From Desulfovibrio psychrotolerans (GTDB lineage Bacteria > Desulfobacterota > Desulfovibrionia > Desulfovibrionales > Desulfovibrionaceae), in NCBI RefSeq assembly GCF_013340305.1, contig NZ_BLVP01000001.1, forward strand, positions 372,001-436,000: a stretch of 64,000 nucleotides of DNA, in the 5' to 3' direction. Of this stretch, positions 1 to 8,788 are shown piece after piece. The notes beneath the pieces were generated by a model. That model saw only the letters and a program-made list of their open reading frames with translations, was not told the origin of the DNA and did no database searches. Positions within the stretch are counted from its first letter, which is position 1; the number at the start of each line of letters is the position of its first letter. Both the position numbers and the translations under genes were made by a program.

Positions 1-723
1 CAGGGTCGTCACGCCGGTAAGATCGTGCACCTCCGGCATATCCTTGAAAATACGCTCCCCTCTGCCCACAACCAGCACACGGTATCCGTCCGCCAGAAGC
101 ATCCGTGTCAGGGCCAGCCAGTTCTCGGGCAGCCAGGCCTTATTGGCATGGGTGGAATAGGGGTGCAGTGCCACAAGCCCCCTTTCCTGCGTAATACCCC
201 GCGACTCCAGAATCGCCGTCGCGTCCTCCCGCTCTGACCCGCTCAGGAATATTCTGGGCAGCACCTCCCCCCGCTCCGGCGCAACCTCGTCCAAAGACAG
301 GGCGTACCGTTGCGGCACATTGTACTGCAGCAGTTTTTCACGGCACAGCGTGCCGCCGGAACGAAGGAACAGCCTGCGCTCCATGCTGAACTTGGGGTAA
401 TGAAACACCGGACCGGGCCATATGAGCCGCAGAAACCGGGAACGCAGGCTGCCGTGCAGGTCTATCAGGCCATACCCGGCAAGCTCAGATGAAAGCGACC
501 GGAACAGACGCAGCATGGCGGCGGCACGCACGTCATCCCTGCTCACCCCCACTATCCTGTCAATGGCCGGATGCCCCTCCAGCACAGAAGCCCACTGGGA
601 AAAAACCAGAAAAGTGAACCGCCAGCCATGCAGCCTGTTCCAACGGTCCAGCACCCCAGTTGTAAGGGCAATATCTCCCAGTGCGCTCAACCGCACAACA
701 AGCCACTGACGCGGTAACTGCAT
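1..723 (-). CDS. Glycosyltransferase family 9 (heptosyltransferase-like), 3' end outside window
   Basis: Read on the minus strand, the frame opens with ATG at 723 and stays open for 241 codons to the window edge, so the C-terminus is missing. The N-terminus contains VVRLSALGDIALTTGVL, the glycine-containing first loop of ADP-heptose:LPS heptosyltransferases (GT9). Around residue 190 there is HPYSTHANKAWLPENW, which resembles the family's donor-site segment (usually a G-AS--K-WP-E-W type motif). Such enzymes add heptose or a related sugar to the lipopolysaccharide core at the inner membrane. A GGAAGGA ribosome-binding site precedes the ATG. Whether it is WaaC, WaaF or a more distant GT9 cannot be decided without the C-terminal half. 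Confidence 0.82.
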   Translation of the reverse strand, partial: MQLPRQWLVVRLSALGDIALTTGVLDRWNRLHGWRFTFLVFSQWASVLEGHPAIDRIVGVSRDDVRAAAMLRLFRSLSSELAGYGLIDLHGSLRSRFLRLIWPGPVFHYPKFSMERRLFLRSGGTLCREKLLQYNVPQRYALSLDEVAPERGEVLPRIFLSGSEREDATAILESRGITQERGLVALHPYSTHANKAWLPENWLALTRMLLADGYRVLVVGRGERIFKDMPEVHDLTGVTTL

Positions 724-1288
724 AGTATAAAAACGTCCTTCCGTCGCGAAAAAGGTCATAAACCCGTTCAGATGCCATTGGGGGATACCTTTGATGCGCG
801 CAAGTTTCAAGGACAAACTGTTACACCATGGCGCATACCGCCACCAGCGGACAGGCTCATGCCTTCCGGGCAACCGGCTCCCTCATCCGCACGTACCGCC
901 TCCGGCAAACCTTCGGAAAAGGCAACCTGCTGTGTAGCTGCACATGCCCTCACATCCGCGTCCGCCTCGCTGCGCCCCACGTTGAAAACAGGCCCGAACA
1001 CCTCTTGCACCTTGCAACGCCCTGTTTCCGGTGGGTCCACAGAACGTGACATTTCAACAGGCGACCCTTCTTAAACACTGCGACACACACTTTTCTTACC
1101 GCTGTAACCCACACGTAACAACCAAATTGCCGCAGAGCGTAATAGCTCGAGGTGCGGTACATCTGCTGGCAAAACCAGCTCGGAACACAATTGACACAAC
1201 CATGCGGCACACTTGCATGGTATGAACGTGCGCCACGGCCACGTGACACATAGCACGCAAACGGCTCGTTGCCACGGAGGGAGACATC
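724..1288. other. Intergenic region between divergent genes
   Basis: About 565 bases separate the glycosyltransferase (minus) from the EAL-GGDEF gene (plus). Open frames here have compositions (runs of Cys, Trp and Arg) that look random, and none carries a recognisable motif. The segment must hold both promoters, but only weak candidates are visible: a TTGACA at 1191-1196 without a good -10 partner. A short inverted repeat lies at 1200-1220. Confidence 0.5.
1200..1220. repeat. Inverted repeat upstream of the EAL-CBS-GGDEF gene
   Basis: CCATGC and GCATGG flank a 9-base spacer, immediately after a TTGACA hexamer and about 70 bases before the start codon. It could be an operator or a small leader hairpin; nothing else supports either reading. 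Confidence 0.3.
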
Positions 1289-3628
1289 ATGCTCGACACA
1301 CTCGGCCACTCCATGCAGCAACCCGGCACGCGCCTGTCCGGCGCATTATCGAATACGTCCATCAAGGGCTTCGTCGCCGGTCATACCGGCCTGAATCTCA
1401 TCATTTTCCGTATCAGCGACCATATCCTCCTGCGCGAACTCTATGGCGACGAGGTGGCCAGCAGCATAGATACCCTGCTCCGCGAAGGCGTGCACGAAGC
1501 CATAACCGACCTGCACGACCCGGAGGCCAAAGGCACCTGCCTCTATCCGCTTGAATCAGGCGAATATCTTCTTCTGTGGCCGGATAACGGCACCCGCAAA
1601 TACCGCCTCTCGGATGCGGCGTTCACCATGAAGCTGCGCATCCAGCAGCATCTGAAGCGCGACCTGCTCCGCTGGACCGGACGCGAGCCGCAGATAAACG
1701 TAGGCTGCGCCAGCTACCGCCGGAGAAACAACGAGCAGCCCGAAGACGATTTCATGCAGGCGGTACGCGAATGCCGCATTCTTGCCCGCAAAGGGTTCGA
1801 TCTGGACGCCCTGCGCCTCTCGCGCGAATTCAAGGCCATTCTTCAAACCCGCGATATCCAGACCCTCTACCAGCCCATCGTCCACTTCGAAACAGGCAGC
1901 ATCATGGCGTGGGAAGCGTTGAGCAGGGGCCCTGCAGATTCTCCCTTCCGCTCTCCCGCCATGCTTTTCGATCTGGCAGAAGAAATGGGCATGCTCTTCG
2001 CGCTGGAACGCGTCTGCCGTGAAAACGCCATCAAGCGCATCGGCAGGCTGGCAGAAGGGCAAAAACTCTTTCTGAACATCCACCCCCGCACCCTTACCGA
2101 CCCCGGCTTCACTCCGGGCAGCACCCGCGATATTATCGAAAAAGAAGGCCTGCGCGCAGAAGACATCGTTCTGGAAATAACGGAACGCCACTCCATCCGC
2201 GACTTCAGCCTCTTCTATAAAACGCTGGACCACTACCGGGGACAGGGATTTCAGGTCGCTATCGATGATGCGGGAACGGGATACTCCGGCCTGTCCACCA
2301 TCGCGGAACTCAAGCCCAATTTCATCAAAATAGACATGTCGCTCATCCGCAACATAGACCGCGACCCCGTCCGGCGGGCGCTGCTGGAAACCATTGTCAC
2401 CTTTGCGGATAAAATCGATTCCAAGGTCATAGCAGAAGGCATAGAAACACGCGAAGAGGCTGCAACCCTGCTCCAGATAGGCACCCACTACGGGCAGGGT
2501 TTCTTTCTGGGCAAACCCCAGTTCCCCAAGCAGCAGAGCGTTCAGGAACTCTCATCCATCCGTCCTTCGGTGCAGCCCATTCCCCTTCGCAACATCGGGT
2601 GCTCCATCCCCGTGGGCAGCCTTGCCCGCCCCGTCGTATCCGTCACTCCTGCAACACTGGTCAGCGAAATGCGTGACCTGTTCAAAGAAAAACAGCCCCA
2701 TAACAGCATCGCGGTAACAGAAAACGGCGTCCCCGTGGGCCTTGTCATGGAATACCATCTGAACAGGCAGCTTTCCGCCCAATACGGGGTCGCGCTCTAC
2801 TTCAAACGCCCCGCGCGCACCGTCATGGATACAAACCCGCTCATCGTGGATGAAGCCGTGCCTGTGGAAGATACGGCGCAGATGGCCATGAACCGCAATC
2901 AGCTGCAGGCATATGACGACATAATCGTCACGCGCGACGGCAAACTTCTCGGCCTCGTCTCCGTGCAGGCCCTCCTGCACTCGCTGGCACAGTTGCAGGT
3001 GGAACTCGCAAAGGGCACCAATCCCCTGACCGGGCTTCCCGGCAACGTGGCGCTGGAAAATGAAATAGAAAAGCGCCTCAAAACAGGCGGAGCCTTTGCC
3101 CTCATCTATGCAGACCTGGACAATTTCAAAGCCTACAACGACTACTACGGCTTCAAGAACGGTGACAGAATCATCTTGCTGCTGGCAGAGATTCTCACAT
3201 GGGCCGTCAACCGCCACGGCATCCGGGGCGACGTCGTCGCCCACATCGGCGGCGATGACTTTGTCTGCGTGCTCTCCCGCCAGAAGGCAGAACGCATCTG
3301 CCTTGCCGTCACCCGCTGTTTCAAACGTCTGGTGCGCTCCTGCTACAGTGCCCACGACCGGGACCGCGGATGGATTCTGGCCCGCGGTCGCGATGGCGTT
3401 GAACGGGAATTTCCCCTCGTATCCGTCTCTCTGGCGGTCATAGATTGTCAGGGCAACTGCTCACTGATGGAAATAGGCGAACGCGCAGCACAGATGAAGC
3501 ACTTCGCCAAATCCATTCCCGGCAACGTATTCGTGGTAGACAGACGCAGCCCTGTGGGAACAGGCTCCACAGGTACGGAATGCCACTGCGCCGGAGCCGT
3601 GCAGATGGACAACTCGTCACACATGTAG
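1289..3628 (+). CDS. EAL-CBS-GGDEF cyclic-di-GMP protein
   Basis: A 779-residue soluble protein with no membrane segment. Residues 1-170 look like a worn GGDEF-type or sensory domain. An EAL phosphodiesterase domain follows (about 190-420) with the expected catalytic set: WEAL (E209), FLNIHP, LEITER, IDDAGTGYS, IKID, IAEGIET and GQGFFLGKP. Two CBS repeats follow (about 445-570), then a GGDEF domain from NPLTGLPGN, with ADLDNFKAYN and a signature reading GGDDF rather than GGDEF. The EAL half should hydrolyse c-di-GMP. The GGDDF half may be a weak cyclase or a regulatory GTP/c-di-GMP sensor. The CBS pair would bind an adenine nucleotide. A GGAGG lies just upstream of the ATG. The gene stands alone. 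A second protein in this window (38412-39365) carries the same LPGN and GGDDF signatures. Confidence 0.88.
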   Translation: MLDTLGHSMQQPGTRLSGALSNTSIKGFVAGHTGLNLIIFRISDHILLRELYGDEVASSIDTLLREGVHEAITDLHDPEAKGTCLYPLESGEYLLLWPDNGTRKYRLSDAAFTMKLRIQQHLKRDLLRWTGREPQINVGCASYRRRNNEQPEDDFMQAVRECRILARKGFDLDALRLSREFKAILQTRDIQTLYQPIVHFETGSIMAWEALSRGPADSPFRSPAMLFDLAEEMGMLFALERVCRENAIKRIGRLAEGQKLFLNIHPRTLTDPGFTPGSTRDIIEKEGLRAEDIVLEITERHSIRDFSLFYKTLDHYRGQGFQVAIDDAGTGYSGLSTIAELKPNFIKIDMSLIRNIDRDPVRRALLETIVTFADKIDSKVIAEGIETREEAATLLQIGTHYGQGFFLGKPQFPKQQSVQELSSIRPSVQPIPLRNIGCSIPVGSLARPVVSVTPATLVSEMRDLFKEKQPHNSIAVTENGVPVGLVMEYHLNRQLSAQYGVALYFKRPARTVMDTNPLIVDEAVPVEDTAQMAMNRNQLQAYDDIIVTRDGKLLGLVSVQALLHSLAQLQVELAKGTNPLTGLPGNVALENEIEKRLKTGGAFALIYADLDNFKAYNDYYGFKNGDRIILLLAEILTWAVNRHGIRGDVVAHIGGDDFVCVLSRQKAERICLAVTRCFKRLVRSCYSAHDRDRGWILARGRDGVEREFPLVSVSLAVIDCQGNCSLMEIGERAAQMKHFAKSIPGNVFVVDRRSPVGTGSTGTECHCAGAVQMDNSSHM

Positions 3629-3911
3629 CACCGCCGGCTCCTGCCCCCTTCCGGTCCCGCTTTACCAGCCGAATAGTTACACTTCTCTCCTGCAACGTGC
3701 CCTGCTGCGAAAAGCATCCGCCTTCTCCCCATTGCACCGCCACCTGAGCAGAGCTTTCCCCACCCATAATTATCATGGCAGAACCCCATCATCAGGAGCA
3801 CGTTGCTAGTATGGAAAAGGCTTTTCGTTGCCTCAGCAGCAATGCGGGCTTCTGAACAAAACACTTGGGCCCACAGGCGGGAATCATCACCGAAGAGAAT
3901 CGGAGGAGAAT

Positions 3912-5684
3912 ATGGGCGCACTGCAAAACATGAAAACCGGCAACAAACTGGGGCTTGTTCTGTTGCTGAACATCCTGCTGCTGGTCCTCATGGGGTGGCT
4001 CGGCTACTCCAGTTCACAGGATATCCAGCAAAACCTCAACAAAGTCTTCAACAGAGATTTCAAAGGCATCGAGCTTCTCCTGCAAGCCGACAGAGACCTG
4101 CACCAGACCCTCATTGCCGAAAGAACCATGATCTTCCTTCCCGTAGACAGCAAAGAATATGCACAGCAGCTTAAGGATTACGAACTGAACATAGGGCAGG
4201 CCGACACACGGGTGGGCAAATTCGCCCAACTGGAAGGTTCGGAGAAGCACAAACCCCTCGTAGATGCCTATTTCCGTGACCGGAAAGAATGGGAAGCAAC
4301 TTCCCGCAACGTGCTTGCATTGCTGCAAAGCGGCTTACTGCAAGATATTGAAAAGGCCGAGGCCCTTTCCACCGGAAAGGCCAAAGAGCTTTTCGAGGCC
4401 ATGCGCAAGCACATAGACGATCTGACCGACGACGTGGTGGAACAGGGTGAAGCCGCGCAGGAAGACGCGGAAAACGAATTCCAATCCCTCACCCTGTTCA
4501 TTGTCCTACTTACTGCGGGCAGCATCGCCATCGGCACCATCTTCACAATTATCGTCACCCGCAGCCTCACCTCCCCGCTGGCGAAGATGCTCACCTACAC
4601 GAAGCAGGTAGCAGCCAGCGACTTCTCAGGCGTGCTGGACATACACCAGCGGGACGAGGTGGGACAACTTGCCGCCTCCTTCTCGGATATGGCGGGCAAT
4701 CTGGAACGCAATCTGTTAGAAGTGCAGCAGCAAAGCCGCTTTGCCGAAGAAAAAGCCCGGCAGGCAGAAATCGCTTCCGCTGAAGCCAACGCCGCCAAGC
4801 AGCGCGCAGAACAAGCCAAGCAGGAAGGCATGCATCAGGCCGCTCAACGGTTGCAGAGCATTGTGGAACAGATAACCACGGCATCCACCGAACTCTCCGC
4901 CCAGATAGAAGAATCAAGCAAGGGGTCGGATATCCAGCAAAGACGCACAAGCGAAATAGCCACCGCCATGGAAGAGATGAACGCCTCCATGGTAGAAGTG
5001 GTCAATAACGTGCACATGGCCTCAACCAACGCGGAAGAAGCATGCCGCAACGCCCGTGAGGGCAGCACCGTGGTGGAAGAGGTGGTCAGCTCCATCTCCC
5101 GCCTTAACACAGAAGCACGCACCCTCGAATCCGGCCTGAATGATCTGGGCAGACAGGCAGAATCCATCGGCAACATCATGAACGTGATCAACGACATTGC
5201 CGACCAGACCAACCTTCTTGCGCTGAATGCGGCCATAGAAGCAGCCCGGGCAGGCGAGGCGGGGCGCGGATTCGCCGTGGTGGCGGACGAGGTGCGCAAA
5301 CTGGCAGAAAAAACCATGACCGCCACCAAGGAAGTCGGTCAGGCCATTCACGCTATTCAAAGCGGTACCAGCAATAACATCAAAAGCATGGAAGAAACGG
5401 TCCGCAATGTTGAGGCAAGCACGGAACTTGCCGGAAAGGCAGGTGCCTCCCTCAAGACCATCTACGCCATTGTGGAATCCACATCGGAACAGGTGCGCGC
5501 CATTGCCTCCGCCAGCCAGCAGCAATCCGCCGCGTCGGAAGAAATAACGCGCGGCACGGACGAGGTAAGCAACATTGCGCAGATGACATCGCAGGCCATG
5601 GAAGAATCTGCACTGGCAACAGAAAACCTTGCGCGGCTCAGCGAGGATTTAAAAAGCCTCATCCACGAATTACAGCAAAGCTGA
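3912..5684 (+). CDS. Methyl-accepting chemotaxis protein (transmembrane chemoreceptor)
   Basis: A 590-residue protein starting at the ATG at 3912, which has GGAGGAG just before it; an upstream in-frame start lacks such a site. Transmembrane helix 1 is at about 12-32. A helical periplasmic sensor of about 160 residues (4HB-MCP type) follows, then transmembrane helix 2 (about 195-218), a HAMP domain and a long coiled-coil signalling domain. The hairpin tip is canonical: [18 protein letters not shown], then [19 protein letters not shown]. It should couple to CheA/CheW and modulate flagellar rotation. No CheR/CheB pentapeptide is present at the C-terminus (ends HELQQS). It is convergent with a degenerate receptor homologue across a shared terminator. 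The ligand cannot be inferred. Confidence 0.92.
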   Translation: MGALQNMKTGNKLGLVLLLNILLLVLMGWLGYSSSQDIQQNLNKVFNRDFKGIELLLQADRDLHQTLIAERTMIFLPVDSKEYAQQLKDYELNIGQADTRVGKFAQLEGSEKHKPLVDAYFRDRKEWEATSRNVLALLQSGLLQDIEKAEALSTGKAKELFEAMRKHIDDLTDDVVEQGEAAQEDAENEFQSLTLFIVLLTAGSIAIGTIFTIIVTRSLTSPLAKMLTYTKQVAASDFSGVLDIHQRDEVGQLAASFSDMAGNLERNLLEVQQQSRFAEEKARQAEIASAEANAAKQRAEQAKQEGMHQAAQRLQSIVEQITTASTELSAQIEESSKGSDIQQRRTSEIATAMEEMNASMVEVVNNVHMASTNAEEACRNAREGSTVVEEVVSSISRLNTEARTLESGLNDLGRQAESIGNIMNVINDIADQTNLLALNAAIEAARAGEAGRGFAVVADEVRKLAEKTMTATKEVGQAIHAIQSGTSNNIKSMEETVRNVEASTELAGKAGASLKTIYAIVESTSEQVRAIASASQQQSAASEEITRGTDEVSNIAQMTSQAMEESALATENLARLSEDLKSLIHELQQS

Positions 5685-5754
5685 TCGTAATCACATCTTC
5701 TCTGCTTCCCGGCCAGCCCTTATAAGACAGGCTCCCGGAAGATCACAAATGAAA

Positions 5755-5790
5755 ACGGGCGCACCTTCTATCCGGTGCGCCCGTCTGTTT
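5755..5790. terminator. Bidirectional intrinsic terminator between convergent receptor genes
   Basis: Perfect 11-bp stem ACGGGCGCACC (5755-5765) and GGTGCGCCCGT (5774-5784) with an 8-base loop. It is preceded by AAAA and followed by a T-rich stretch, so it can terminate the chemoreceptor transcript and probably the opposing one. Confidence 0.8.
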
Positions 5791-5826
5791 CAATAAATAC
5801 ACCTTGCCTGTGATGGCAAGAGACTT

Positions 5827-8175
5827 TTACTGCCTGCCCTTCTTTCCGGAAGGTTCCATGTGCAGTTCCGGCATGGCAGGAAGCTCCTTCCCCTTTCTGC
5901 CGGGCTGCACCGCAGCTTCTCCGGCAGGCACCGGTTGTCCGTTGTCCGCTCCCCACAGCTCGGGCATGCCTCCCGCCCCCACCTGCAACGGAGGCAACGT
6001 CTTTCCGGCAGGCACAACACTCCCGGCTCGCGCGGCAGACCGCCCCGCCTCTGCGGCAACGCCGCCCCTGCCCTGTTCGCGCTCACTCCCCGGATCTTCC
6101 GGTGTTTTAAAAGAATCCAGCACGGCGCGCAGCGAATTCAATTCCATTACCAGCCCGCTGAACGCCTTGCCAAGCCCCGCCGTCAGCCTGCGCACCTGCG
6201 CCTCCCTGTCCGGGGCGGCATCCGCAGCCCCGCCGGAAACCACCGCACGCGCCTGCCTCGGCATATCCCGCAACCGGGCAACTTCCGGCCCAAGCACTCC
6301 CAGCCCCTCGGCAACCCCCCGCGCGGCCACCTCAAGGTCTTCCAGCAGATTCCGCGCGGCATCTTCCAGGTCATCGGAGGCGCGCCTTCCGCTGTACATC
6401 AATTCATGCATATCCGCTGCGTGCTCACGGCAGCGTTCCACCACAGAGCGCATCTCGGTCCCTATGGCCTGCAAGCCCCGTCCGTCGTCTCCGGCCCGCG
6501 CCATCTCTATATTCACGTTTATGGCCAGTGCCTCAACCTGCCGGGCCACATCCTCAAGAAACGAAGCCTTGCCCGTAAGTGCCCGGAGCCCGCCGTCCAC
6601 CCTGCCGGAAAGCTCCCGCATACGCTGCGCCTCCTGCGCCACAGAGCGCACCACGCGGTCAACATCCTTCACCGCCGCAAAAACAGCCTCCATACGCGGG
6701 TACATTTCCGAAACCTGCTGCTGAACCGCCGTACTCCGCTGTGCAACGTCCGAAACCAATGAGCCTTCAAGCGCCTTCAGCGACTCCATAGCCCTGCCCG
6801 CGTGCTCCTTCAGCAGAGAGGCGGATGTCCGCGCTGCGGCTATCCGGGCGCACACAAACTGGCCCTGCGCGGCAAGGGCGGCCATAAGCTCATCCCCGCG
6901 CGAACGCACCACCACGGGCAGCCGATAGTCTCCCTGAGAACGACCGGCCAGAACATCGCGCACCACACGTTCGCCTTCCACAAGCTGGCTCAACGCAGCC
7001 CCCAGAACATCGTCCTCTGCCCGCACGGCAAGCCGCACATCCAGCTTGCCCTGCGCCACGGCCTGCACCTGCTCGGTCAGCCCTCCTCCTGCACGAACCG
7101 CCTTGTACACGGCATCCATGAGCGCAGCCATCTCTTCCGGCAATCGTCCGGTACCCGCACGCCCATCCTTGTCCACCGGCGGCTTGCCCTCGGCAATCGC
7201 CTGAAGCGCTGATGCAACGGCCATATTCCGCCTGCGCACCGCCCCGCTTATGGATAATCCGAAAATCAGCGACACAACAAAGGCAAGGGCCAGCGTCCCC
7301 CCCACGGCCAGCATGCCGATATCGCGCACATAGTCTATGGCGGCAAGATACCTGTCAGAAAGCATATTCAAAGGGGCGCGCATATCCGCCACGGCGGAAG
7401 CAAGCGTTGCGCGCACCTCGTTCATTGCAGCGGCAGAATCTTCCAACCCGCCAAGGGCGGCCAGGTAGTCCCGTCCATGAGCAAGCAAGGTATCGGCTCT
7501 GTCGCGGTCGGTTATGGAAGGCATGCGGGAACGCAGCCCCGAAACGGCCGTCATGGAAGCCCCCATGCGGGACCGCACCTCTTCCAGAGTGCGCACATCA
7601 CCGCTGTCCTGCCACTGGCGGAGCAGCAGGCGGGATTCATAGTATTCCCGCAGGGCAACATTCAAAAGCCGCAGTTCCTCAAGCCCTCCTGCCGGTTCGG
7701 AAATGGAAAAGGCATCGGCCATGCTGGGCATAGCGCTTCTTCCTCCCCCCATCTCCTCCAGCAACCGGGCATACTCGGCAGCGGCACTTTCGGCCTCCTG
7801 CGCCCTTGCCGCACGGGCATCAGCCACGGCCTGCCATTTTTCCATGGCTCCCCGGAACTCAATGTTGGCCCGCATGGCTCTGTCCAGACGCACGAGCATG
7901 TCGTGTTCCACATACAGCTTGAACTGCGACAGAGCCTGATCCAACATACCGCTGCGCGAGAGCACGGCATCCAGTGCTCCGGGCTTGGGGTCCAGCATCA
8001 CGGCCTGCGCCCCCGTCTGCATGCTGCGGATATCCGACTCAAGCGATGCCCGCCGCTCCAGCACGCTCTGTGCCTCGGTGAGCCTGCGGTGGCCTTCCCA
8101 CCCCATCACCGCCAGAACAGCCAAAAGGGCAAACATCAGGCCGAATCCCCAGAAAATCCTTGAACCGATTCGCAT
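5827..8175 (-). CDS. Degenerate chemoreceptor-like membrane protein
   Basis: A 782-residue protein starting at an ATG preceded by CGGAG. Transmembrane helix 1 is at about 8-26. A long, mostly helical extracytoplasmic part follows, then transmembrane helix 2 at about 290-312 and HAMP-like helices. The C-terminal coiled coil has a recognisable but eroded hairpin tip: VEALAINVNIEMARAGDDGR, where normal receptors read [20 protein letters not shown]. The following FAVVADEVR block reads LQAIGTEMRSV. The last 110 residues are low-complexity (Gly, Pro, Ala, Glu, Lys). The protein therefore keeps receptor architecture but has lost several residues expected to contact CheA/CheW. It could be a non-chemotactic sensor, a scaffold or a receptor on its way out; its reading frame is intact. 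It faces a canonical receptor tail to tail. Confidence 0.75.
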   Translation of the reverse strand: MRIGSRIFWGFGLMFALLAVLAVMGWEGHRRLTEAQSVLERRASLESDIRSMQTGAQAVMLDPKPGALDAVLSRSGMLDQALSQFKLYVEHDMLVRLDRAMRANIEFRGAMEKWQAVADARAARAQEAESAAAEYARLLEEMGGGRSAMPSMADAFSISEPAGGLEELRLLNVALREYYESRLLLRQWQDSGDVRTLEEVRSRMGASMTAVSGLRSRMPSITDRDRADTLLAHGRDYLAALGGLEDSAAAMNEVRATLASAVADMRAPLNMLSDRYLAAIDYVRDIGMLAVGGTLALAFVVSLIFGLSISGAVRRRNMAVASALQAIAEGKPPVDKDGRAGTGRLPEEMAALMDAVYKAVRAGGGLTEQVQAVAQGKLDVRLAVRAEDDVLGAALSQLVEGERVVRDVLAGRSQGDYRLPVVVRSRGDELMAALAAQGQFVCARIAAARTSASLLKEHAGRAMESLKALEGSLVSDVAQRSTAVQQQVSEMYPRMEAVFAAVKDVDRVVRSVAQEAQRMRELSGRVDGGLRALTGKASFLEDVARQVEALAINVNIEMARAGDDGRGLQAIGTEMRSVVERCREHAADMHELMYSGRRASDDLEDAARNLLEDLEVAARGVAEGLGVLGPEVARLRDMPRQARAVVSGGAADAAPDREAQVRRLTAGLGKAFSGLVMELNSLRAVLDSFKTPEDPGSEREQGRGGVAAEAGRSAARAGSVVPAGKTLPPLQVGAGGMPELWGADNGQPVPAGEAAVQPGRKGKELPAMPELHMEPSGKKGRQ

Positions 8176-8497
8176 ACCGTTCTCCGTGGATGAACCCCGC
8201 CGATGGATTACGCCGGACGATTATGATTATTGCCGAAAACCGACGAGTATCGCTGAATGATGCGACTAATCCTTTTTTCATGAGATTTCAAACAGACTTT
8301 GCAGATACCGGAACCAGCCAATTTCAAACACAAATCGGTGACAGCTTGCAGACAGCGCACATCGCGCACGCCGCACGCTCCCGCAACGCAAAGGCGGCAC
8401 CCGCACGCCACGCGTGGCAGGCACCGCCCCGGCTACACTCTTTTACAATGCAAAAGGTGAACATCTCCGCCCAATTCAGCCCACCCTCCGGGCGGAC
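8176..8497. other. Intergenic region downstream of ilvN and upstream of the receptor-like gene
   Basis: About 320 bases with no supported gene. It must hold the promoter of the minus-strand receptor-like gene, but I see no convincing -35/-10 pair. A 12-base palindrome GCCACGCGTGGC lies at 8407-8418 and could be an operator or part of a weak ilvN terminator; no T-run follows it. Confidence 0.4.
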
Positions 8498-8788
8498 TCA
8501 TCCGCCCATCACCGTCCCAAGCTGGTCAAACACGGCGGTCTTCTCCGTGCTCACACGCACATCATGCACATCCTGCAACTTGCGCATCTGGCGTATCATC
8601 TGCTCCAGCCGGTCATCCTCGTCCACCAGCAGCCATATGCGGCTCGCCTCCCCTCCGTGCATGGGCAGGCAGAGAATAGCCTCCACGTTAAACGCCCTGC
8701 GGGAAAAAAGCCCGCAAACGTGAGACATCACACCGGGATGGTTGTTCACCGTCACATCCAGAACCGTGCGCGGCACACTCCTAGGCAT
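8498..8788 (-). CDS. ilvN: Acetolactate synthase, small regulatory subunit
   Basis: A 96-residue, single ACT-domain protein: VLDVTVNNHPGVMSHVCGLF followed by NVEAILCLPM and SRIWLLVDEDD. This is the fold that binds valine and gives feedback inhibition to acetohydroxyacid synthase. The length equals the short enterobacterial IlvN type rather than the longer IlvH type. The ATG at 8788 is chosen because AAGGAG sits 7 bases upstream; it lies inside the last codons of ilvB, so the two are translationally coupled. The partner is the large subunit encoded immediately upstream. Confidence 0.9.
   Translation of the reverse strand: MPRSVPRTVLDVTVNNHPGVMSHVCGLFSRRAFNVEAILCLPMHGGEASRIWLLVDEDDRLEQMIRQMRKLQDVHDVRVSTEKTAVFDQLGTVMGG

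Noticed and set aside
950-1321. Cysteine-rich 123-codon frame
   Set aside because: Composition is random-looking and it overlaps the start of the EAL-GGDEF gene; no motif.
2552-3355. Long minus-strand frame opposite the EAL-GGDEF gene
   Set aside because: It lies entirely within a well-supported gene, has no homology-like motif and arises from codon bias on the opposite strand.
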